DNA from: an uncultured Haloferula sp.
GTDB taxonomy: Bacteria; Verrucomicrobiota; Verrucomicrobiae; Verrucomicrobiales; Akkermansiaceae
Assembly: GCA_946481625.1 (NCBI GenBank)
Contig: CAMLOZ010000010.1
Location: 1 to 18,289 of the forward strand
Reading direction: 5' to 3'
DNA: 18,289 nt
Positions 1 through 5,460 of the stretch are shown here, piece by piece. The notes beneath the pieces are model-generated. The model saw nothing but the letters and a program-made list of their open reading frames with translations, searched no databases and was not told the origin of the DNA. Made by a program: the position numbers and the translations under genes. Within the stretch, counting starts at the first letter, position 1; each line of letters begins with the position of its first letter.

Positions 1-253
1 GGCAGTCGTCCTTGTCCTTGTCCTTGTCGCCGGAGATGACGAGTTCTTCCTTCTTCTCCTTGTCCTTGTCCGGGCAGTCGTCCTTGTCCTTGTCCTTGTC
101 GCCGGAGATGACGAGTTCTTCCTTCTTTTCCTTGTCCTTGCCGGGGCAGTCGTCCTTGTCCTTACCGGGCACGAAAGTGGCGGCGAAGGCGGTGGAACCG
201 GCGGCGAGTGCTCCGGCGAGGGCGGCGGCCACGAGTGCGTTCGAGGCTTTCAT
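1..253 (-). CDS. small secreted Lys/Asp-rich repeat protein (3' end outside window)
   Basis: The reverse strand from ATG at 253 reads without a stop to the left edge (84 codons seen). The first 25 or so residues form a clean Sec signal peptide: MKAS, then an Ala/Leu/Gly-rich core ending in AFAA. The mature part is almost entirely Lys, Asp and Glu, with one Cys per repeat in the motif DDCP and a short hydrophobic patch EELVISG. It is encoded by exact-period 72-bp (24-aa) tandem repeats. I do not recognise the family. It loosely resembles small periplasmic Cys-containing proteins such as DUF2282/bufferin-like precursors, but the sequence does not match them. A metal-binding or Asp/Lys-rich matrix role is only a guess. 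It is divergent from the GNAT gene. The translation is sound, but length and function are unknown because the gene leaves the window. Confidence 0.72.
   Translation of the reverse strand, partial: MKASNALVAAALAGALAAGSTAFAATFVPGKDKDDCPGKDKEKKEELVISGDKDKDKDDCPDKDKEKKEELVISGDKDKDKDDC
2..169 (-). repeat. 72-bp tandem repeat inside the Lys/Asp-rich gene
   Basis: Copies begin at 2, 74 and 146. The first two are complete and differ at three of 72 positions. The third is shortened at its far end (146-169). The period is a multiple of three, so each copy adds 24 residues in frame. The array may continue beyond the left edge. Confidence 0.9.
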
Positions 254-429
254 TGGGTTGCTTCGTTGGTGGTTTTGGTTGGACCCTGAGGCAATAGCTT
301 CCGGGCGCTTTAAATAAGATTCGTCGCCGCACGGATTATTCCAGTGATTTTCGGTGCATCCTGCGGAGGGGAGGCATGCGCTCGTGAAAACTCATGGACC
401 ACCCGGCCGGCGTCGGCCAATTTTGGCGC

Positions 430-1335
430 ATGACCATCCGGACCATGAGCCCCGGCGAGGAAAGCACCGTCGCCGCCCTGATCCACTCCGCCACGAACGC
501 CTGGTATAAGACCAAGCTAGGTCACGAAATCTTCACCGGGAAGCCGGAGGATTGCAAAATCTTCACCGACACCTACGAACTCCTCGATCCGGGTTGCTGC
601 GTCGTCGCCGAAATCGACGGAAAGATCGCCGGCATCTGTTTCTATCACCCCCGCGAGACCCACGTGGGCGTCGGGATCATGGCCGTTTCCCCGGAGGCGA
701 CCGGCACCGGGGTCGGCCGCGCCCTTCTCGACGAGATCATCAAGCGGGCCGAGGATCTGCCGCTCCGGCTGGTATCGAGCGCGATGAACCTCGACTCCTT
801 TTCCCTCTACACCCGGGCCGGATTCGGGCCGGTTGCGGTCTATCAGGACATGCGCTTCCCGGTGGATGCCGAGCTTCCGCCTCCGCCCGCCGGCCCCGGA
901 AGCGTGCGGATGGCGAACGTGAGCCACCTCTTCGGCATGGCCGATCTGGAAGAGGAAATCTCCGGGATCCGGCGGGCAAAGGACCTGGCCCACTTCGTCC
1001 GGAACCCGGGCGGCTACTGGAATACCTTCGTTCATATCGATCCCTCCGGGAAAATCGATGGCTGGCTTTCCTCCGTGGATCACCCGGGCTGCCGCATGAT
1101 CGGTCCCGGGGTGATGAGGGACGAGAATGCCGCCCTGGCCCTCCTGCATGTTCAGCTTTCCCAAGCCCGTGGCGGCTCGCCCGTGTTTCTCATCGGCACG
1201 CACGAGTCCTACCTCATTGCAGAACTCTACCGCTGGGGTGCCCGCAATGTGGAAATCCACTTCGCCCAGGTGCGCGGGGCCTTCGCCCAGCCCCAGGGGA
1301 TCATCATGCCCACCTTCCTCCCGGAGACCGGCTGA
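430..1335 (+). CDS. GNAT family N-acetyltransferase
   Basis: The 301-aa protein is probably cytoplasmic and transfers an acetyl group from acetyl-CoA to an unknown amine. The N-terminal half is a GNAT domain: strand beta1 at MTIRTM, then motif A around residues 82-105 (VSPEATGTGVGRALL, the acetyl-CoA pyrophosphate loop) and motif B around 120-132 (NLDSFSLYTRAGF). In the loop, the usual first Arg/Gln of R-x-x-G-x-G is Thr91. Residues 155-301 form a second, less typical alpha/beta half ending in HFAQVRG and PTFLPETG, which may be a degenerate second GNAT domain as in tandem GNAT proteins (inference). ATG 430 is preferred because it starts just before beta1. ATG 394 is in frame, adds 12 residues and has a G-rich stretch (364-374) about 19 nt upstream; neither start has an ideal RBS. 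The stop faces the convergent pfkA stop with 16 nt between. Confidence 0.85.
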   Translation: MTIRTMSPGEESTVAALIHSATNAWYKTKLGHEIFTGKPEDCKIFTDTYELLDPGCCVVAEIDGKIAGICFYHPRETHVGVGIMAVSPEATGTGVGRALLDEIIKRAEDLPLRLVSSAMNLDSFSLYTRAGFGPVAVYQDMRFPVDAELPPPPAGPGSVRMANVSHLFGMADLEEEISGIRRAKDLAHFVRNPGGYWNTFVHIDPSGKIDGWLSSVDHPGCRMIGPGVMRDENAALALLHVQLSQARGGSPVFLIGTHESYLIAELYRWGARNVEIHFAQVRGAFAQPQGIIMPTFLPETG

Positions 1336-1351
1336 TCCACCGCGGGGACCT

Positions 1352-2320
1352 TCAGCTACACAGCGGCGCGCAGAGCCTCACCAGAGCAGGGTCGATCTTG
1401 TACTTCGAGTCCACCACCGTGTGGATGGGCAGGTGGCCGAAGGTCCCATCGCGGTAAACCATGATCGCGTTCGTTTCACCGGCTTCCAGCGAATCCACCG
1501 CGGCCACCGCGAACTTGTAGGCCATGATCCGGTCGTGGACCGTGGGCGAACCGCCCCGTTGCACGTGGCCGAGCACGGTCAGCCGCGCCTCCATCCCGAT
1601 CGAGTCGTTGATGTAGCGGGTGGTGTAATCCGCCATCTTGGTACCTTCCGCCACGATCGCGATGATGTGGTCGCGCCCCTCGTGCTTGATCTCGTGCTTG
1701 AGCTTCGCGCCGATCTTCTCGAGATCGAAGGGGATCTCCGTGGTGAGGCAGAGCTCCGCGCCGCAAGCCAGCGCACTGACCATCGCGAGGTAACCGCAAT
1801 GGCGGCCCATCACCTCGATTACGAAGGCCCGTGAGAACGAGGTCGCCGTGTCGCGGATCGAGTCCACCGACTGGCGGATCATGTTCAGGGCGGTATCGAC
1901 TCCGAGGCAGTAGTCCGTGCCCGCGATGTCGTTGTCGATCGTCGCCGGGATCCCGGCGAAGGGCACACCGAAGTCCGCATAGAACTGGTTCAGGGCGCGG
2001 AACGAGCCGTCCCCGCCGATCACGATCAGCTTGTTGATTCCCCGCTTCTGCAGGTTTTCGAAAGCCTGCCGCCGGAATTCGAGTTCGAAGAAGCGCTTGG
2101 ACCGCGAGGAGCGAAGAAAGGTGCCGCCGCGATGTAGAATACCGGAGATCAACTCGCGGTTGGATTCGACGATCTTGTCGTCGATCAGGCCCCGCAGGCC
2201 GTCGTAAACCAGCCACGGCTTGTAGCCACGGCTAGCCGCGTAATCCGCGGCGCATTTGATCGCGGGGTTCATTCCCGCCGCGTCCCCGCCGGATGTGAAA
2301 ATTGCGATGCCTTCGCTCAT
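1352..2320 (-). CDS. pfkA: ATP-dependent 6-phosphofructokinase
   Basis: Phosphorylates fructose 6-phosphate to fructose 1,6-bisphosphate, the committed step of glycolysis, in the cytoplasm. Starting at ATG 2320 the protein has 322 aa, the usual bacterial PfkA length; the frame stays open upstream but that stretch is unlike any PFK. Visible motifs are the nucleotide loop SGGDAAGMN (10-18), GGDGS (102-106), the catalytic TIDND (127-131, base Asp129), MGRHCGY (171-177) and GHVQRGGSP (251-259). GGDGS, with Ala rather than Lys just before TIDND, fits ATP rather than pyrophosphate as donor (known family rule). Oddities are Ala in place of the usual Pro in GGDAPGMN and a VMGRHCGYLA segment closer to eukaryotic PFK halves than to the E. 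coli enzyme. It is transcribed alone, convergent with the GNAT gene, with a candidate promoter at 2434-2463. Confidence 0.97.
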   Translation of the reverse strand: MSEGIAIFTSGGDAAGMNPAIKCAADYAASRGYKPWLVYDGLRGLIDDKIVESNRELISGILHRGGTFLRSSRSKRFFELEFRRQAFENLQKRGINKLIVIGGDGSFRALNQFYADFGVPFAGIPATIDNDIAGTDYCLGVDTALNMIRQSVDSIRDTATSFSRAFVIEVMGRHCGYLAMVSALACGAELCLTTEIPFDLEKIGAKLKHEIKHEGRDHIIAIVAEGTKMADYTTRYINDSIGMEARLTVLGHVQRGGSPTVHDRIMAYKFAVAAVDSLEAGETNAIMVYRDGTFGHLPIHTVVDSKYKIDPALVRLCAPLCS

Positions 2321-2381
2321 TGGGTGCGGGCGGAAGGAAGGGGACCGCCCGGCCGCTGGCAAGCACGGGATGTGCCGCAGA

Positions 2382-2411
2382 CCGTGCAACTTGCAACCGT
2401 GCGACTTGCAA
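2382..2411. repeat. tandem 15-bp direct repeat in the pfkA leader
   Basis: CCGTGCAACTTGCAA (2382-2396) is followed directly by CCGTGCGACTTGCAA (2397-2411), with one mismatch. Each copy ends in the palindrome TTGCAA. The pair lies 62-91 bp upstream of the pfkA start and just downstream of the putative -10, a position that suits a repressor or an RNA-level element. No known binding site is recognised. Confidence 0.6.
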
Positions 2412-2433
2412 TGGAGGCAGGTTGCATGGCGAA

Positions 2434-2463
2434 AAAATAGCAAATCCTGCCACCGGATTCCAA
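2434..2463 (-). promoter_or_regulatory. candidate sigma70-type promoter of pfkA
   Basis: On the minus strand, TTGGAA (2463-2458) and TATTTT (2439-2434) are separated by 18 nt, within the only AT-rich patch between pfkA and the DUF1328 gene. Spacing and composition fit, but the match to consensus is modest. Confidence 0.35.
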
Positions 2464-2550
2464 ATTTTGCTGATTGCCAACGGGTTGCGTTGCGAGCCCG
2501 AGATTGGCCGGTTTCGTGCAAGAGAACGATTCCAGTAACCCACGACGCTC

Positions 2551-2721
2551 ATGCTCCACTGGACCATCACATTTTTGATTCTAGCGCTCATCGCGGGTCT
2601 CCTCGGCTTCACAGGAATCGCTGGCGCAGCAGTGGGAGTCGCCAAGGTGCTGTTCTTCGTCTTCCTCGTTCTGCTCGTGATTTCCGCGCTCTCGAATGCC
2701 TTGCGCGGGAAAGCCCCCTGA
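2551..2721 (+). CDS. UPF0391 / DUF1328 small membrane protein
   Basis: A 56-aa inner-membrane protein. It begins [20 protein letters not shown], followed by a Gly/Ala turn (TGIAGAAVG) and a second hydrophobic helix ([18 protein letters not shown]), ending in the basic tail NALRGKAP. The opening MLxWTxxFLxxALIAxLLGF, the GIAG turn and the AKxLFFxFLVL helix are the hallmark of the YtjA/DUF1328 family, whose members are about 50-60 aa with two membrane segments and no assigned biochemical role; they often sit near small stress-response genes. It is divergent from pfkA (230 bp apart), and a strong terminator lies 235 bp downstream. No convincing Shine-Dalgarno site precedes the ATG. Confidence 0.92.
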   Translation: MLHWTITFLILALIAGLLGFTGIAGAAVGVAKVLFFVFLVLLVISALSNALRGKAP

Positions 2722-2757
2722 CAGGAGCCGGATGACAAAAAAACTTTCCCCCGTGTA

Positions 2758-2901
2758 ATGACGAAAAACCGGATGATCCTCAATGTCTTGAGTGTCCTTC
2801 TTGTTCTCTCGACCACGAGTTATGAGAAAAAAAGTCCGGCAGAAATGGCTGCGGACGGCGTTGGTGATGCTATAGAGGCAGGACGTCGAGGAAGCACGTG
2901 A
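2758..2901 (+). CDS. possible small exported helical protein, perhaps degenerate
   Basis: A 47-codon ORF lies 36 nt after the DUF1328 stop and before the terminator. It starts MTKNRM, has a hydrophobic stretch ILNVLSVLLVLSTT that looks like a short signal sequence, then SYEKKSPAEMAADGVGDAIEAG. In small lipoproteins of this design (entericidin-like, acidic amphipathic) a Cys would stand where SY occurs; here it is Ser (AGT). After the stop, the neighbouring frame continues in the same style (DVEEARDAVKEADWKNR, about 2888-2938), so a one-base indel near 2884-2888 may have broken a longer gene. That frame, however, finds no stop before the terminator. No RBS is visible. Existence as a functional gene is doubtful. 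Confidence 0.3.
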   Translation: MTKNRMILNVLSVLLVLSTTSYEKKSPAEMAADGVGDAIEAGRRGST

Positions 2902-2955
2902 TGCTGTCAAAGAAGCCGACTGGAAAAACAGATTTGCCGCGGGTAATACCGTGGC

Positions 2956-2997
2956 GGGGCGGGCGCTCGGGGAGGGGTGCCCGCCCCAATTTTTTTT
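2956..2997 (+). terminator. rho-independent terminator
   Basis: Perfect 9-bp GC stem GGGGCGGGC (2956-2964) with GCCCGCCCC (2979-2987), a 14-nt loop, then AA and eight T residues (2990-2997). It ends transcription of the DUF1328 unit. It lies only 11 nt before the lpxR start codon, so it could also act as an attenuator for lpxR. Confidence 0.85.
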
Positions 2998-3008
2998 ACG
3001 AGACCCTC

Positions 3009-4103
3009 ATGCGACACGAACTGGCCATCCGCAGTATTCTTCTCCTACCGGTCCTGGCGGCGCTTCCCGCCCGGGCGCAGTCCCCACAAGCCGATCACGA
3101 CAAGCCGTTGCCGGATTGGGGAAAGGGCTACCTGACCTTCTACTTCGACAACGACCTCTTCGCCGACACTGATCGCGACTACACGAACGGCGCGCGCCTC
3201 TCTTGGATCTCGTCGAACCGGGACACGGAAGACCTTGACCGGTTGCAGCAGATTCTCCGCCGTCTTTCCGGGGACTCCGAGAGCTTCGATGTCTTCAAGA
3301 CCTTGACCGGATTCAAGGATCCGAATGATATACAATATAACTACGGGATTTCACTCACGCAGTTGATGTATACCCCTGAGACAGCGTCCTCCTACACCCA
3401 GCCCGTCGGGGAACGGCGGTATGCGGGGTGGCTCGGCTTGGGTTATTCGCTGCACGTCAAGGACGACCGGATCTTGAACTCGATCGAGTTCACGCTCGGC
3501 ACGACCGGTTCGAATTCGCTGGCGGAGAACTCGCAGGATTTCATCCACAGCATCCGCGACATCGAGAAGTTCAACGGTTGGGACAACCAGATCCCCAATG
3601 AAATCACCGCCGACCTCAGCTTCGTGCAAAAGCGCCGGGCCGATTTCGTGAAGTGGAATTATGGTGCCTTCCGCATGGACGGTGTGACCGAATGGGGCGC
3701 GCGTCTGGGCACCTTCCGGACATCGGCTCACCTCGGCGGCTTCTTCCGGTTCGGTTTCAATCTGCCGCCGGACTTCTCCGATCCCCGCCTTTCGGAGACC
3801 GCTTACTCGAACCTCTACTTCGACACGGATGATCCGTACACCGGCAACTGGTCGGTGTACCTCCTCTTCGGCGCAACCGGCCGGGGGATCGCCCACGACG
3901 CCACTCTGGACGGCCCGCTGTTCCACGACTTCAATACCGGGAACGACCGGGAGCCTTTCGTCGGCGAGGTCTTCGGCGGTGGTGGCATCCGCTACCGGGA
4001 GGTCGAGCTGAGCTACGTGCACACGTGGCGGACGCAGGAGTACGCGGAGCAGCGGGACGAAGGCTCCAACTTCGGGTCGGTGGCGCTCCGGGTCCGGTTT
4101 TGA
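3009..4103 (+). CDS. lpxR: LpxR-family (DUF2219) lipid A 3'-O-deacylase
   Basis: A 364-aa outer-membrane beta-barrel of the family that removes the 3'-acyloxyacyl chain of lipid A. ATG 3009 gives a signal peptide (MRHELAIRS..., hydrophobic core, cleavage after ARAQ near 24). Upstream in-frame starts would translate the terminator stem and are rejected. Family landmarks, in order, are FDND (46-49; Asn48 and Asp49 match the catalytic Asn-Asp), DYTNG with SW (57-66), QLMYTPE (118-124), ERRYAGWL (135-142), GTTGSNSLAE (164-173) and DFIH...GWDNQIPNE (177-198), where His180 corresponds to the essential His of Salmonella LpxR. The protein ends in Phe (RVRF), typical of outer-membrane barrels. It implies a diderm cell with lipid A. 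The protease gene begins 77 nt after its stop and may be co-transcribed. The activity itself is inferred from the family. Confidence 0.92.
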   Translation: MRHELAIRSILLLPVLAALPARAQSPQADHDKPLPDWGKGYLTFYFDNDLFADTDRDYTNGARLSWISSNRDTEDLDRLQQILRRLSGDSESFDVFKTLTGFKDPNDIQYNYGISLTQLMYTPETASSYTQPVGERRYAGWLGLGYSLHVKDDRILNSIEFTLGTTGSNSLAENSQDFIHSIRDIEKFNGWDNQIPNEITADLSFVQKRRADFVKWNYGAFRMDGVTEWGARLGTFRTSAHLGGFFRFGFNLPPDFSDPRLSETAYSNLYFDTDDPYTGNWSVYLLFGATGRGIAHDATLDGPLFHDFNTGNDREPFVGEVFGGGGIRYREVELSYVHTWRTQEYAEQRDEGSNFGSVALRVRF

Positions 4104-4119
4104 ACCGGCGAGCCCGGTT
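4103..4119 (+). other. AACCGG/CCGGTT hairpin at the lpxR stop
   Basis: AACCGG (4103-4108), loop CGAGC, CCGGTT (4114-4119). A further CCGGTT lies at 4094-4099, so two exclusive hairpins are possible. There is no T-tract. Nearly the same hairpin recurs at 17572-17588. Confidence 0.4.
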
Positions 4120-4180
4120 TGGCATGCACTTCCCTCTCCTTCCGGATTGCACCGCGAGGCGGGGAGTGCATTTTTGCCGG

Positions 4181-5449
4181 ATGAGTGGAATGCGCCGTCT
4201 TGCAGCTGCCTTCCTGGCGTTTGCTTCCGCCTTGCCCGTTGCCGGCGAGGATGCGAGCCCCGCGACTGCGCGGTTGCATGCTTTGGTGCGGCAGCATGCG
4301 GCCGGAATGAACTTCCCGGAGGTGGTGGCCAGGAACGGGACCAGTTTCCGCCGCGTGGTGATCAAGGAGGTGTCCCAGGACTCGGTCCGCTTCAGTCACG
4401 CGGAGGGAGAGTTGACCTTGAGGGCCGTGGACTGCCCCTCCTTGTGGGCGGAGCTGTTCGGGTTCGCGGGTGCGGGACCGGCGGAGGGGAAGGGTGTCGT
4501 GCAGACCGGGAATAGCGCGGCACGTGCCATCGCCGTGATCGAAGGCGACCGCTCGAACGGCACGGGGTTCTTCTGCCGGGCGGAGGATCAAGTCTATCTC
4601 TACACCGCGGCCCACGTCATTTCGGGAAATGCCAAGCTTCAGGTGAAGCTGCGGGACGGCACGGTGGTGCGTAAGTTCGGAATGCTGGAGGCGGCGGAAG
4701 GAGCCGATCTGGTCCGGCTGCCGGTGGAGCAAGAGATCGCGGATGTCTTGGTGATCGCGCCCGTGTCCGGCCTGGCGAAGGTCGGTGAAGAGGTGCTGGC
4801 CTCCGGCAATGCCGCCGGAACCGGCACGGTGGGATTCGAGAAAGGCAAGATTCTCGGGGTGGGCCCGACTTCGATCGAGATCGATGCCGAGGTGATCCAA
4901 GGCAACAGCGGCGGGCCGATCCTGGATTCGGCCAGCGGCAGGGCGTTGGGGGTGGTAACGCATCTGACCGCGGCCCGCGATGACCGTTGGGCGAAGGACA
5001 CGCGCTTTTCGGAGGTCCGGCGATTCGGTTGCCGGCTTGATCGTGAATGGGAGTGGAAGAAGCTGCCGGTCGAAGCGTTCCTGAAGGAGGGGAAGGCGAT
5101 CCTCGCGATCCAGGACCAGTCGGAACTGATGATGGCCGCCCTGCAGCCCTCCCAGTGGAAGGGCGAAGTGTTCCGGCGGCTATCTTCGAATCCCTTGGCA
5201 CGCGACATCGTCGCCCTCGATTCGTGGATCGAAGAGCAGCGCCGCGGCGGCCAGAAGTTCAGCGAGACGGACCGGAAGAAGCGTTTGCGCGGCGTGTTGG
5301 AGAGCGCCCGCCATCGGTCCCGCACCCAGATGGCAGGCTTCAATCAGGAGGGCTTCACCTGGTTCCACCGCGATGTGGCGGACAAGGAGATCCGGACCCG
5401 GACGGAGATTGATCAGGTTTACGAGACCTCGGTGATGGAGCTGCGTTGA
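4181..5449 (+). CDS. secreted trypsin-like (S1 family) serine protease
   Basis: A 422-aa protein with a Sec signal peptide (MSGMRRLAAAFLAFASALPV, cleavage near AGEDA). The chymotrypsin-fold domain covers roughly residues 105-265, with the triad visible as His145 (YTAAHV), Asp176 (GADLVRL) and Ser243 (GNSGGP). TAAH and GNSGGP are like HtrA/S1C enzymes, but no PDZ domain follows. Residues 275-422 are a charged, mainly helical extension of unknown role, and residues 40-95 form a small N-terminal domain of the kind seen before protease domains in related proteins (inference). ATG 4181 is chosen for the signal peptide; in-frame ATGs at 4124 (upstream) and 4190 are less likely. It probably acts in the periplasm or outside the cell. 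It lies 77 nt after lpxR and is convergent with the oxidase gene with only 11 nt between stops. Confidence 0.9.
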   Translation: MSGMRRLAAAFLAFASALPVAGEDASPATARLHALVRQHAAGMNFPEVVARNGTSFRRVVIKEVSQDSVRFSHAEGELTLRAVDCPSLWAELFGFAGAGPAEGKGVVQTGNSAARAIAVIEGDRSNGTGFFCRAEDQVYLYTAAHVISGNAKLQVKLRDGTVVRKFGMLEAAEGADLVRLPVEQEIADVLVIAPVSGLAKVGEEVLASGNAAGTGTVGFEKGKILGVGPTSIEIDAEVIQGNSGGPILDSASGRALGVVTHLTAARDDRWAKDTRFSEVRRFGCRLDREWEWKKLPVEAFLKEGKAILAIQDQSELMMAALQPSQWKGEVFRRLSSNPLARDIVALDSWIEEQRRGGQKFSETDRKKRLRGVLESARHRSRTQMAGFNQEGFTWFHRDVADKEIRTRTEIDQVYETSVMELR

Positions 5450-5460
5450 GGCTGCGCGCG

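Noticed and set aside
2..169. 72-bp repeats considered as a CRISPR array or satellite
   Set aside because: No spacers, the period is a multiple of three, and the repeats are translated in frame behind a signal peptide.
552..1457. Arg/Pro-rich 301-codon ORF overlapping the GNAT gene
   Set aside because: Shadow frame with typical high-GC Arg/Pro/Gly bias and no motif; the GNAT frame has motif A and motif B.
2898..3008. Upstream in-frame extension of lpxR (MMLSKK...)
   Set aside because: It would translate the terminator stem and T-tract and place 37 residues before a good signal peptide.
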